Positions 1-11,897 of a DNA stretch of 64,000 nt are shown here, in pieces. This stretch comes from Simmondsia chinensis (Eukaryota > Streptophyta > Magnoliopsida > Caryophyllales > Simmondsiaceae): assembly GCA_018398585.1 (NCBI GenBank), contig JAGTTD010000011.1:14561346-14625345 (forward strand), written 5' to 3'. Each line of letters opens with the position of its first letter. The stretch's first letter is position 1. The notes under the pieces were generated by a model that was not told the DNA's origin, did no database searches, and was given only the letters and a program-made list of their open reading frames with translations. The translations under genes were made by a program, and so were the position numbers.

Positions 1-338
1 GCAGCTTTGGCCAATCCTGATCAAGTTGTCACACCTCTAGCCATTACTTCACTCCTAACGACACAATGTGACTTGATCTAATTGAATTCGAGCTGATGAT
101 CTGAATGTGCTGGAATCTGATCTAATTCTGCTGAACAAGGATCAGCGCAACTTCACAACTTGAGTTCACTACAACTTTGTTCTTTGAAATTTCCAGATCG
201 AATTTGAAATTCACAAACTGAATTGAATCGGCTTAAACTGAACTAAAATTCAGTACCGGATCTGATTTTTTTTTTAAATTTTTTTTTTTTTTTTGTTTAT
301 GCGCTCGATTGGAAGCTAAACGAGGCTCTGACACCAAT

Positions 339-813
339 TGTTGCGCTTGTGATTGAATCACAAGCATAGGCTAAGTAAAATTGAGATAGATTGAGAGTAT
401 GAGAAGAGAAATTAGAGAATTAGGGATGAGAAGTAGAGAGAGTTAGATGAGAGAGAGAAGGTTGATCTCAAATGAGATATTTAGCTGATATTTGATTGAA
501 TGAATTGAAATTACAGTAGCTTCTACTACTTATAGGCAAGGCAAGACAAGACAGCTAATACAATGAATCAAGACACATCACTAATCATCTTATTAGAAGA
601 AATATCTAGAAAACTCTAGAAACTAACTAACTAACATTTAAACCCAAATTTGGCGCCAAAAACTAGAACCTAACAGGAAGGACAGCTCAGCAGCAGCCCA
701 CAGTCCGCAGCTGCACAATGCAGCAGTACCAACAGAACCCAACAAAAGCCCAAACTGACCTAAACGCAACCCAGCCACCACAAGATCATGCCTCGGATTC
801 TCGGGACATAACA
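339..813 (-). mobile_element. LTR of a minus-strand LTR retrotransposon (partial element)
   Basis: The segment starts TGTTGCGC and ends GGGACATAACA, the TG...CA form of an LTR. Just left of it, at 322-338, lies the complement of an initiator-Met-tRNA primer site (GGCTCTGACACCAAT; usual sense form TTGGTATCAGAGCC, with one change). This makes it the 5' LTR of an element read leftwards, whose body continues beyond position 1. A minus-strand TATA-like box (CTATAAGTAG) lies near 526-535. The right edge abuts the tail of an Athila LTR, so this element landed inside the Athila 5' LTR. Bases 1-321 are its leader or gag side; I recognise no protein there. Confidence 0.75.
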
Positions 814-867
814 GTTTAATAGATAGGGTTTTATATTAAATTTTGATAGACGTCGAAAAACACATCT
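814..867 (+). mobile_element. Remnant of the 5' LTR of an Athila-like element
   Basis: These 54 bases match the last bases of the 3' LTR near 6852-6907 (TTTAATAGATAGGGTT through GAAAAACACATC) almost exactly. The rest of this 5' LTR lies beyond the element inserted at 339-813. The last base is T where the 3' LTR has A (CATCA). Confidence 0.85.
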
Positions 868-873
868 AAATTT

Positions 874-891
874 TGGCGCCGTTGCCGAGGA
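874..891 (+). other. Primer binding site of the Athila-like element
   Basis: TGGCGCCGTTGCCGAGGA lies seven bases after the 5' LTR end. This is the primer site typical of the Athila lineage of Ty3/gypsy elements (one base off the usual ...GGGGA form) and fixes the plus-strand orientation. Confidence 0.85.
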
Positions 892-1345
892 CTAAGTAAC
901 GTTCATGATTTTATTTTTGAGATTTTCTTTGATTTTTAACTTTCCATTTCTTGTTTAATTTTAAATTAATTTATTTTATTTTTCAACCCAGGATTTGAAA
1001 TTTTAATTTGATTCTCAATTTAGAATTTTTAATTTTTAATTCTCTTTAATTGTTATTGTCTCTTTTCTAAAAAAAAAAATTATTTTCTTTTATTAGCATT
1101 ATTTTTCTTGTGATTTTTCATGCATAAGTAGATTTTAGGGTCTCTTGTCATTTGTCTCTTTTTTTTTTAGTATTTGTTTTGTTTGTTTTATTTGTTTTGC
1201 TTATTTAATTTTTAATTTACTTGCTTCGTGTGGTTAATTATTCATGCACGGTCGTCGCTCTTTGTCTCTGGACCTTATTAGATTCGTCCCTGAAATTGAA
1301 AGAACTTTAAGAGACCTTAGAGCACAACACTGAGCACAAACCGTA

Positions 1346-3490
1346 ATGGCTTACAAACAACAACCACGTACACTTATGGACTACTTTACTCCCACCACAT
1401 ACGCTTCACCCTCATGCATTAGGTTGCCACATGTAGCCCATCAGTTCGAGCTTAATCCACATACTATACAAATGCTTCCTTCTTTCCATGGCTTAGGCAA
1501 AGAGAACCCGTACACACACTTGGACAGTTTCATGGAGGTTTGCTCAACCTTCAGGATTCCTAACGTTAGTAATGACGCCATCTTACTTCGCCTTTTTCCT
1601 TTCTCTTTGAAGGAAAAGGCAAAGTATTGGTTAGGTACCTTACCTAGTGGGACGATTTGTACTTGGACTCAAATGCAACAAGAATTTCTTAAGAAATTAT
1701 ATCCCATTAGTAAGACTAACACCGCTAGGAGAGCCATTAACACCTTCGCCCAAGTCCCTACTGATGAGTTTCATGAGAGTTAAGATAGGTATAGGGAACT
1801 CTTACAAGCTTGTCCACATTATGCTATCCCTAAATGGCAACTAGTCCAAAACTTCTATTACGGGTTGAATGAGAAGGGTCAACAAACTGTTGATGCCTCG
1901 TGTGGTGGTCAGTTCCTTCAAAAGAATGAGGATGAGACGTGGGAATTGTTCGAACTTTTGAATGAGAATTCACAACAATCTGCCGCACATGCACGTCTTA
2001 ATGCTACTAGGTTAAACAGAGGAGTAAATTAGATTGCTCACACCTCCATCCTAGATAAGAAAGTAGACCCTCTTGCCTCTTCCGTAGAACAGTTAACTTC
2101 CCTATTTGATATGACATTGGCCCCCTCTACTGTACCTAATATGTCTCATGTTTCAAATGTGCATAGTGCTTGCTCTTCATGCTCTAGTGTCTCTCATTCT
2201 ACACATGACTGCCCCTCTATTTCACCTTATGTGGAGTGGTTGGAGGAACAAGTCAATGCAGCCCAAGGATTCTCACAAAACGACCCATACCCTAACACGT
2301 ACAATCCGGGCTGGAGAAACCATCCTAACATCTCCTGGAGGCAAGGAGGAGAAGGACAGTTTATGCCACAACAACATAACCCACGACCTCAACAATCTGG
2401 TATGCCCCGGCCTGTCGGTTTTCAACCGCAAGGGTATGCTTTTAACTACTCTCAACCTCCTAATTTGAGCTCTAATTCAAATTTTGAAGAGAAGGTTTGA
2501 AGTGCGCTGAAAGGTTTAGAAGTTAATTCCCAACTCCTTCACTCCGGTACACAATCGATTGCAAAGCTAGAAACCCAAATAGGTCAACTAGCTAACACTC
2601 TGAGTAGGAGAGATGAGGGAAGACTCCCTAGCCAGGCTGTAGAGAACCCTAGGAACTGTGTAAGATAAGACAACTATCCTTCCCAACAAGAACAAGCAAA
2701 ATCCATTATAGTATTGAGAAATGAGAAGGAGGTTGACAATGGGGTGAGTGTTGAAAGTGAAGTACCCATGAGTAGTGAGGAAGAAGAGAAGAGTAAGGAA
2801 ACAGAGAAGGAAACCGATGAGGTCACGAACACTTCTCCCATTCTCAGAACGTCTGATCTTCCTTCCTCATATGTACCGAGAGTGCCCTTCCCCCAAGCTT
2901 TAGTTGCACCACATCCAAAGGGGAAGGACAAGAAGTGGGAAGATATTTTGGAGACATCTAGGCAAGTAAAGATTAACATTCCCCTTCTTGATGCAATTAA
3001 ACAGATCCCGGCCTATGCGAAGTTCATTAAGGATCTACTGAACCAAAAGAGGCGACCTAGAGCACATTTGCCTAAAAAAGTGTTTTTAGCCGAGCAAGTG
3101 AGCTCTATTCCGAAGTGTGACACTCCAGTTAAGTACAAAGACCCTGGTGTCCCCACCATCTCTTGTTCACTTGGAGACTACCCAATCGATAAAGCCTTAC
3201 TGGACTTAGGAGCAAGAGTCAACATTATTCCTTACTCGGTTTATGAGAAGTTAGGCCTGGGAGAGTTGTAACCCACCACGGTGACCTTGCAATTAGCAGA
3301 TAGATCAACTAGGATTCCCCGTGGTGAGCTGATTAACGTGCTGGTTAAGGTAGACAAAGCCACGTTTCCAGTTGATTTTCTTGTACTTGACATAGAACCT
3401 TCTAGTCATCCGAAAAACCATATCCCTGTCATTCTAGGTCGGCCTTTCTTAGTGATGACTAATGCCACGTTAATTGCAGATCTGGGGTAA
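1346..3490 (+). pseudogene. Athila-type gag-protease, broken by in-frame stops
   Basis: One reading frame runs from ATG 1346 to 3490 but holds stops at 1781, 2030, 2498, 2666 and 3269 before ending at 3488. The start (MAYKQQPRTLMDYFTP) and the stretch QMLPSFHGLGKENPYTHLD are typical of Athila capsid. A coiled-coil-like segment near 2560-2640 (AKLETQIGQLANTLSRRDEG) is the conserved region before protease. The protease signature LLDLGARVNIIP is at 3196-3231, with Asp retained (usual form DLGASVN), and HIPVILGRPFL lies near 3420. Because the frame never shifts, decay here is by point mutation rather than indels. No functional Gag can be made. Confidence 0.85.
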
Positions 3491-3684
3491 TGGATGTTAG
3501 CTTTGCAAACATGACTATCAGATTAAATATTTTTAAGGCTTCAACGTCACCCACTAGTGAGGATGAGTCATAGTGTTTTTGTGTGGATATTGCTAATGAT
3601 TTGGTGAGCCAAACACTCTCCACTACCCTAGTTAATGACCCTCTTGATGAAAATGCAAAACCTTCTAAAGAGATGCAATGAAGG

Positions 3685-4140
3685 TTGAACCCAAACATGA
3701 AAGAAGTCTTGGGTTGGGAGAAGTATCACAATGTTATAGTTCAGGAGGAAATTGTATTCGGCCATAGGTTGTCTAAGGAGGGTATTGAGGTTGATAAAGC
3801 TACGATAGATATGAATGTGAACTCGCTCCCTCCCTCAAATGTGAAACAAGTTAGAGCATTTCTAGGTCATGTAAGTTTCTATAAGGGATTCCTTAAGGGT
3901 GGTGGGAAGTTAGCTAGACCATTGACTAGTGTGCTATATAAGGACATATTAGTTGAGCTCAATGAGTCTTGGTTAGACGCTTTTCATAAGCTTCGATCTA
4001 CACTTGTTGTTGCTCCTATTAGGCATCCACCCGACTACTCTCTCCCTCTTGAAATCACGTGTGACACTTCTGATTGTGTTGTAGATGTTGTCTTAGGTGA
4101 GCTCGATGAAGTTGTTTCTTTGGTTGATGCCATTACTTGA
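3685..4140 (+). pseudogene. Athila pol remnant: end of reverse transcriptase and start of RNase H
   Basis: The frame carries VFGHRLSKEGIEVDKATID, then LPPSNVKQVRAFLGHVSFYKGF, then LEITCDTSDCVVDVVLG. These are the C-terminal reverse transcriptase block and the first RNase H block of gypsy pol. The palm domain with its YVDD-type motif is missing upstream, between 3490 and 3685, and most of RNase H and all of integrase are missing downstream. Soon after the stop comes the element-end motif GCGCTCCTGGGAGGCAGCC (about 4185-4203). This is an internally deleted copy that depended on other elements. Confidence 0.8.
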
Positions 4141-5436
4141 TCTTCGCTAGACCCATTGCGCCCGGCTAAAGGCATAAAACTTAGCGCTCCTGGGAGGCAG
4201 CCTAGGTTTTGTTAATTCTTGTTTTAGTTTAGTTTTTGAACTAATTAGCTTCTTGGAAACTTGTTTTATCTCTTTTCAGGTTCTTGTCCCATGTTGAAGG
4301 AGTCATATATACATGTTTGCGCCATCTCATCAGGTTGTATTGCTCCATCTCACCTATCTCTTGTGCTTTAATGATTGATGTTGTTGCATTGAGGACAATG
4401 CATGGTTTAGGTGTGGGGGTGAGGCTCATTTGCATATGCTCATTTTTGGTCAAATTTTTAAAATTTTGAACATCTTTTTGTGCATTTTGAGCGTGCATTA
4501 TAACCGTTTGGCTAAGTTTTCCTTGATCGACGCGTATGTTATGACGACAGTGGGATTAGTTGTTTATTTTGATCTCTTAATTCCATGAAATTAAATGATT
4601 CTACTTCATGCTTGTTAATGAGTGTTGTTGATTATTGTTGATATTAATGGGCTCATGCCGCTCACATATTCACTGAGCACAGGACTTTCATGTTGCTAAA
4701 AATTTGAAGAATCTGAGTAAACAACCTTATATATCTTGAGTTTTACAAGCCCGCCCTATTGGCTTATCCTAACCCTTGCCCTTGATGTTATGTAAAATAC
4801 TTGTTGATCAATGTCAATTGGAATGATGAAGTACGTATTATAAAAAAAATCCAAAAATAGAAAGAAAAGGAAGAGGAAACAAAAAGAAAAAAAAATGAAA
4901 ATAAAAAAGAAAGAAATAAAGGGTTTCCTAAAAAAAAGGCAAAAGAAAAAGAAAAAGTAAAAACTGGTGTACATTCATGACAAAGGTGTTCTTTTGTACT
5001 ATACTGAGGTCAGAATGTTGTAAAGTGGTCGCTCATATGCCACTTAAAATTTCTCTATGTATAGGCATGTGTTTAGATGATTCAATGGTGTGGGTGCACA
5101 AAACCTTTATATATTTGGTTGGAAGTGAGAATTTGAGGAGATTCTGTGACATGAAATCCTAATCACTTTCACTTGTGTGCTTAAATTGCTTGACTAGTCC
5201 CTATTAATTGATGTAAGGTTAATGAAATTCTATGACGAGTTTTGAAGATTAATCATCCGAATTCATGGAATTGGAGAATGCTTTAGATGATTTAATCTTA
5301 TCTTGAATTGTAATATAGGTATTAATCTCGCAAAACTGGGTGAAGGTTGGGATTGTTGGGGTAGTTGAGCACTTTGGTGTTTATGTTAAATCATATACTT
5401 TGCTCGAGGACTAGCAAAGGTTAGGTGTGGGGGTGT
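4141..5436 (+). other. 3' non-coding region and polypurine tract of the Athila-like element
   Basis: No coding frame is credible here. A purine-rich run of A and G lies at about 4842-4960. The polypurine tract GGTGTGGGGGTGT sits at 5424-5436, directly before the 3' LTR. The short ORFs in this stretch have no recognisable domains. Confidence 0.7.
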
Positions 5437-6907
5437 TGATGCGTCTCATATTTACGCATCTTTTAATTGATATTTTAATTATTTTGTACCTGATTAATAA
5501 TAGTTCTACTCTCATTTTGGCAATTTTAATATTTAAGGGGTTTGAAATTAATATTTCGAAAATTGTCAAATTTTGGTGCAAATAAGTTAAATTCGATGCG
5601 TAAACAATTAAATCAAGTCAATCGAGATTCGGGACAAGAACGTAAAAGCTCGACCCGCACCGCTACAGTACCCGAGCCGCACTGTTCATCATCCCCTACC
5701 TCCAGACTCAACAACCCACCATCGTCCCGCACCAACTCCGGCCCAATTCATCATCTCCCTGTTCCGGCCCAACAGTCCCACGCACACCCCATCACCGACT
5801 AACACCAGGCCCACCAAACGTCGGCCCAGCCCAACAGCCCTGTTCTCCAGCCCACTGACACCATCAACCAGCTCAGACCCGTTCCCCGACCCAAACACAG
5901 CCCATCTTCACCGGCCCACCACCAGCACCGACGTTAGGGTTGACGACACAGCAGGTCATCACTTTAAAAGGGGTTTTTTTCTGGTCGATTGCGGGGGGTC
6001 GTCTCTTGTTCTTAGGCTGACGCACCGTCCCTGTTTTCTCTTCTCTCAGCTCTCTCTCTCTCTCTCAGACTTTATTTTAATTTTTTTGTTAAATTGGAAT
6101 GAGAGCGAAATTAGCGTGAAGATCGACATGAGTTTGTTCAACTTCTTCTTTACCGGATCATCCTTGATGGAGAGCTAACTTGCTCTCTGGGGTTAGATGA
6201 AATCTTAGCCTTTACTTTTGTTTATTTTTAATTCGGGTTAACTTGATTGTTTACATGAATTGCTTGGTTGTGATAAATACTTTGAAGTATTATATTTTTA
6301 TTGTTTATTCAATTGATATGATTATTGGGTTTGTAACCTTAATTGTTGATATTGATATTTATAAATTAATTCTTCGTGCTTGTAGCTTTAGAATTAATTA
6401 ATCAAGCAATAATATTAACCGAATTGTTAATTGAAGCCTATCTTCCCTATGCGTTAGTTAGATAGGGTCAATATGTAATAATTAACAATACGTTAGGTAG
6501 AGCCTATTTTCCTTATGCTTTAGTTAGATAGGGTCAATATGCAATACTGACAACATCACCTTAGTAGGTTGAAGCTTATAGCCTAAACCACTACCCATGT
6601 GACAATTAATAATCTCAAGTTAAAAGTTAACTCAAAAGTAATTGGCTAACGATGGATTCGAAACTCTAAGTTCCAATTTAATACACTTTTCCTATTAGAA
6701 GTGAATTACCTTAGCTTAATTGTTATTTCCTTAGGTTAATTAATACAAAAACCTCTCAATTTTATTCAAATCAATTTAAGTCATAGAATAAATTCACACA
6801 CTCTGAGTCCCTGTGGTTCGACACCCTCTCGCCCTACACTTCAATTTAGGTGTATTTAATAGATAGGGTTTTATATTAAATTTTGATAGACGTAGAAAAA
6901 CACATCA
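5437..6907 (+). mobile_element. 3' LTR of the Athila-like element
   Basis: It starts TGATGCGTC after the polypurine tract and ends ACACATCA, with short inverted ends TGATG/CATCA. Length is about 1.47 kb. It holds a CT-rich tract near 6045-6068 and a two-copy 66-bp direct repeat starting GCCTAT at 6436 and 6502. The Pro/Ser-rich ORF at 5542-5802 lies wholly inside the LTR and is not treated as a gene. Confidence 0.85.
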
Positions 6908-7888
6908 CTTATCATTATACTTAGTAAAGTCTTATGGGCCTAGAGTGGGCTTGGTGGGCCAAACGCACATGCCGCTCCTTGTCGAGCCGGCAGGGGCATC
7001 ATGGTGTGGTGTGGTCTGGACTTTTTCTAACTCGGACTTTTATTTTTGTAGCCATTGTTTTTATTTACTTTGTTGTAAAAGAAATCAATGTCAGTTATTA
7101 TCTTTGAGCAGTGCTTGAGGCCTTTGGCTTGAGCTTGCGATGTCTCTCAGTTGACCTCAACGAATTGTCCCCAACCCGGGTCTCGAGGTTTAAGGCTACA
7201 AGCTCGAGCTCGAGTACACATTATGTCTACGTTAATTCTCGTTCTTTTTGTAAACCGCTTCATCCATAATTGAAGCCGTATTTTTAGGCTCTCCCATATC
7301 CGCCACTTTTCTTATTGTAACCGAATTCTAAGGCCATTGTCTTTTCATTAACGTGCAAGAATTTTTCTCTATAAATACCGTTCCTTAGTGTTTTGTTTAA
7401 CACACTGAAATATAGAACTTCTTCTTCTCCTTTACAGCTTTGCTTCTCTCTAAACTTTGTTCTTTCTCTCCTCTATAACTGAGCAAGTTCAGGGGTACTC
7501 CAACCCATCTCTCTGGAGTACACTGCTGAGATGGGTGCTCTATTAACCCTAGGGTCGAAATGTTGTTCATCCCATTGTAACGCCATGGGGGCATAAATGA
7601 TTTACAGCAGTGGATTCTCCACGGGGCAGCAACTCTTCAGGTAACTCTTTCCCTTCTGTCTTTTATTGTTGAGTCATTTCTGTTATTGCTTTGTAACCCT
7701 CAAAATTAATTTTATTGTAATAAGAGTTATATTTTGATAACTCATTTACCCTATTTCACCTACATGATTGAGATCAGCCTAATTGTTGATTGGTTTTGTC
7801 ATTCTTGAATCAATCTATTAATGGACGACATTTCTAATAATGACTCCAAAAAGTCCAAGAGGGTTTGTTTTATGCCTCTTCTAAATTA
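6908..7888. other. No gene recognised; TATA-like box and possible 5' splice site
   Basis: No frame resembles a known protein. On the plus strand CTCTATAAATACCG (about 7369-7382) looks like a TATA box, followed by a CT-rich stretch and CAGGTAACTC near 7638, which fits a 5' splice donor. It could be a host promoter with a leader exon or an old LTR; no second LTR copy is visible. Confidence 0.35.
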
Positions 7889-7900
7889 AGTTGGAAAAAC

Positions 7901-8317
7901 AACGACAACAACAAGAACATACCTAGTGCCTCAAGGACTCCCGCATAAGTAGGGTCTGGGAGGGGTGGGATGTACTCAGCCTTACACCTTCAGTGTGTTA
8001 CCCTAAAGAGAGACTGTTTTCGAGGACCCCCACCCTGAGAAGCATGAAAGCACTAGCATACACGCATCTAAGTGCAAGAGCATACAAAACGACCCATAGC
8101 AAGCATATTGAGAGTATAAAGTAGCAAAATAGGCAATACCACAATAAGGCAATAGACATTACGAACACTAAGCAACCAACATACAGAAAAAGTGTGTATA
8201 ATCAAGTGGGAATGAAAAAGGCCTCGGGGCACTAGTACTCGCTTAAAAGTGCTCGTCCATCCCAAATCACTATATCAGTTACACATATACTAATCCCCCA
8301 GTAAGCTGTATCTAGTG
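7901..8317 (-). mobile_element. 5'-truncated RTE-type LINE, 3' end only
   Basis: Read on the minus strand, it ends in GTTGTTGTC-type short repeats (plus strand AACGACAACAACAAG at 7901). Next to them is the conserved 3' block seen also at 58640-58710 (GGGTCTGGGAGGGGTGGGATGTACTCAGCC, then GAGAGACTGTTTTCGAGGACCCCC). A 12-bp target duplication AGTTGGAAAAAC flanks it at 7889-7900 and 8318-8329. No coding part remains. Confidence 0.8.
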
Positions 8318-8329
8318 AGTTGGAAAAAC

Positions 8330-8989
8330 CAACTGTGTAATTTAGTTATCAACAAATTAAATCATTTTATTTATTAAATGTGTAACCTTATTTTATGAGA
8401 TAAACACAATTTGCTTATTTTTCGGAATGTGCCATGAGATGAATAGAGTTTACAATGACATTGTAATGTTTAATTTCGGTAGATAATGAGATTAAGCTAT
8501 ATATAGGCTTGCTTGTTTGAACTGAATTACTTTTCATTATATTCCTACCCTGGTATTGTTGAAATAATTAGTGGCAATTAGAATTTCTTCCATCCGAAGG
8601 AGGTTGAATTCACCTCAAGCATAGAAAATTCATTTTTTTCTTCCATAAATGAAGAACATTTTCTACTATGATTTCCTATAATTTCATATACACTTAGATA
8701 ATGAAATTATTTTTGTTTAAATGAAATTTTTGACAAAAATTACATTGATAGATTTAGAAGAGAGAGAATCTTTGAAAAGGAAAAAATTCCCTCTAAACCA
8801 AATGGTCATAGACTCAAGTTAAAAGAGTAATGTTTTGTCGAAAAATAATTATACAGTCAATAATAAGCATGAGCTACTTTGTTTAATCCATAATATGATA
8901 TAGTGACATTGAGATAGTAAATTGAACTGCATGACCTATTTGTTTATCAACTACTATAAGTGATAAATAATTCATATCATGCTACGTCA
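8330..8989. other. AT-rich stretch without a recognised gene
   Basis: I see no credible ORF, LTR or structured RNA between the LINE and the next LTR. Confidence 0.5.
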
Positions 8990-9255
8990 TGATCGTGCTT
9001 TGTTTTGGTCATTAAATTCTGCGTTTTGCGGTGTTTTGTTTAGTAATGTTTGAATAAGATGTTTGGCAGGAATTTTAGTTAGAGTTAGGATAAGTAGTTT
9101 AGATTCTTCATAGTTGAGATTCATTGAATGTAACTGGCAAAATATCTTTGTACTCATCTCAAATTCTCTCCAGTTTTCATCCTTATTCTATTCTTTCTCA
9201 ACTCAAACTCTCTCTCTCCTACTTTATGATTTTTAGATTGATCTTGAATCATAAC
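8990..9255 (+). mobile_element. 5' LTR of a Ty3/gypsy element (start uncertain)
   Basis: The right edge is secure: GAATCATAACA is followed by the initiator-Met-tRNA primer site ATTGGTATCAGAGCTT (9256-9271). The left edge is placed at TGATCGTG because a related element at 61057 begins in a similar CATGA context, but no second LTR copy is present to prove it. The length would be about 266 bp. Confidence 0.6.
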
Positions 9256-9341
9256 AATTGGTATCAGAGCTTGCATAATTGCCTTTGATCATGCTACTTT
9301 GGCATCCGATCAAGCTGGCTAAGGGTAGGAAACAAGCTAAT

Positions 9342-10603
9342 ATGGCCAGAGTTGCGGCTGCAGATGTGAATCAAGTAGAGAAGTTAGCTCAATTGCAGCA
9401 GCAAATACATGATCTGGTTTTTGCAGTTGGTAATATGACTCAATCACAACTGCAAGTACAACAACAATTGGTAGGAATGCAGGAGCAGATCAATCGCCAG
9501 GTGGCACCTGCAGGAGTTGGAATACTTTCATCTAGAAGTCAGCATGCAAGGCCACCTGATCCATTGTATGCACGACCAACTGAGGAGTGTGAAGAAGGAA
9601 TGTCTATGAGCAAGAACTAAGGATTTCGCCAGCCTAAGGTTGAAATTGGCACATTTGATGGAGTACAACCTCAATCTTGGATTAGAAGATGTGAAAGGTA
9701 CTTTCGTTTCTGTCATGTTATTGATTGTGAGAAGGTAGAGCTGGCTGCAATTCATTTACATGGCGATCAGGAGGCGTGGTTCCATAGCATGATACTTAGC
9801 AAACCAGCCATTACCTGACATGAATTTGCGAATGATCTATGTGAAAGGTATGGGGATGAAGATCCAGGGGATGTGGGGGACAATTTTAATGTGTTTTAAA
9901 TGTAACCAAAGATATTTCTTTGGACATAAATGCAATCCTAAGCTACTCATGTCAATTTATGGGGCCGAGGCTGAAGAAGAACAAAAGGAGCAGAAGTAAG
10001 CAGGTTTTAGTGTTCAAGTTGAAGAATTGCAAGAGGATTCAGATGAGGATGAAATGGAAATTTCGGAGAGGCCTTTGACTGATGATGGCTCTCATCATAT
10101 GATAAGAATCAAGGGAGAAGCAAGCCACAAGCGACATCCGATTTTAATTGATAGTGGTAGCACAAACAGTTTTGTAAGATTATTAAGTTGGTAGGACATA
10201 AGATGATCAAGACATGCCCCTTGGCTGTTACGTTTGCTGCCAAAAATTCGATGCTAACAAAGACTAAATGTAAAAATTTAGCTGGGAGATGCAGGGCCAT
10301 CAATTTGTATATGATTTCAAAATGCTGAGGCTTGGAGATTGTGATATGGTACTTAGTGCGGATTGGATGAAAACAATCAACCCCTTGGTGTTTGATTTTG
10401 CTCAGCTATCTGTCGCTTTTGAAAGGAATGGCAACAATGTCAAGTTGCAAGGCATTGTGGAACAAGGTTAGATGCAAATGATGAGTGGAAAGAGGCTGGA
10501 AGGAGTGATCAAAGAAGGGGCTTATCAATGGATTGGACATTTGTTCTCATGTACTATAGAACCAGTGGAGCCTCAGGTGAATTCTAACCCCTCAATGTTA
10601 ATT
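9342..10603 (+). pseudogene. Decayed Ty3/gypsy gag-protease
   Basis: From ATG 9342 the translation gives a Gln-rich N-terminus, a capsid block (VEIGTFDGVQPQSWIRRCERYF, interrupted by a stop at about 9618), a zinc knuckle CFKCNQRYFFGHKC (about 9897-9938) and a protease motif LIDSGSTNSFV (about 10144-10176). It ends with the conserved GDCDMVLSADWMKTINPLVFDF block at about 10336-10401. Several stops and at least two frameshifts are present, and part of capsid is deleted near 9870. It is related to the element at 61057-64000, which shares the knuckle and the DMVL..DWMKTI block. Reverse transcriptase and integrase are absent because the sequence switches to a copia LTR fragment near 10604. Confidence 0.8.
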
Positions 10604-11897
10604 GCTTTGGTGTACTATGAGTAAGGTCTTGATAAACGACTACATTCCCACATACACTGAGTAGTGGCGTGAAGTGTGACAAGGATCCTGTATTCAGTAG
10701 GAAATCTATAGCCTCTTACTAGATACAGATGTTCCCTTAGTTGATTCGCAAGCATTTGAATTTTTTCAGAATCCTTGTCCAAAGTATTCCAAGTGTTTGA
10801 CATTTGGAATTTATACTATGAATATGTTCAAATATAGATTAATTATTCAGTAAATGGCGAGTCTTATAACTTATGGTGAAGCTGTGAGAAAAATAATACG
10901 CCTCGTAGAAGGGTTGTTGTTATAAGATTAGTCAATTTGGGAATTATCAAATAAATAATTTAAGTCAAGAGTGCAATGAGATTTATTTATTAGAATTAAG
11001 TCTCATTAAATAGTAATTAAATTTTATCATGAGAAGGTAATTAGTTCAATCCATTTGGAGATAGATTTAAATTGTCCCTGAGGTCTCTGCATAAGCCTCT
11101 GCTTTTATTATCATAGTAGAAATATTAAAGAATTCAAGAGAAGAATTATTTATTCATGAAATGAGTAAATTTGAATTTGCCAAATATTATTCATGAGATT
11201 AATAAAAGTTAAAAATTATAAACAAATAATTTTTAAAATTAAAATTCATAGGATAAATTTTTATTATGTGGGAAAGAAAACAAAACAAAAAAGAAAATCG
11301 CGTACTTCAAGATTTGATGAACCAACGTGACGCCTATGGCAATCCATGCCCGCATGCACGGGCAAATCAAACTGCAACACATGGCACACAGTTTGTGATC
11401 AAAAGCACATGGTATGTATTTCAACTGAAACATGGGGTTTTGGCTGAGTTTTACATTTAAATGCTGCGTTTTGCTTTGTAACCCCACATCGAAATTTCTC
11501 ATATTTTTGCTCCAGTATCCTACTATAAATAGGGGTACTGATTTCATGGTTTGCATTCAGTCGAATTAAAAATTAAAGGTTTGGTGTTTTCTCAACTTTC
11601 TCGAAGTTGTTTATTATTCTTCTGGTCTTCTTTATTTGAAGCAATTCCAAGTATTCTTCTTTTCTTCTCCTTTTAGTTTTTTTCCTTTTTATTTATTTAC
11701 TGTAATTCTTATTATGCTAGTTTTTATTCATATCATTATTATGAATGTATTAGAGTAGAGGCTTGTAGATTTAAAACAGAAATTTAAATATGTAGATTTA
11801 AAATGAAGAATTTTAAATTGCTTTTAGGTTTAAAATTTCGTTCCATTGTGTTAACTTTGTTAAATTAGGGAAAATTTTTGAAATTTGTCCCAACAAG
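10604..11897 (+). mobile_element. Partial LTR of a copia family, plus orientation
   Basis: From TTTGGTGTACTATGAGTAAGG onward it matches the reverse complement of the LTRs of the large copia element (for example 15290-15560), with considerable divergence. The right end CCCAACA (about 11891-11897) matches the LTR terminus. The first part of the LTR is missing, so this is a truncated solo or recombined LTR. The R-region signature CTATAAATAGGGGTAC is at about 11523-11538. ORFs here on either strand are chance. Confidence 0.75.

Noticed and set aside
5542..5898. Pro/Ser-rich ORF and its antisense partner
   Set aside because: Entirely within the Athila 3' LTR, with no family match.
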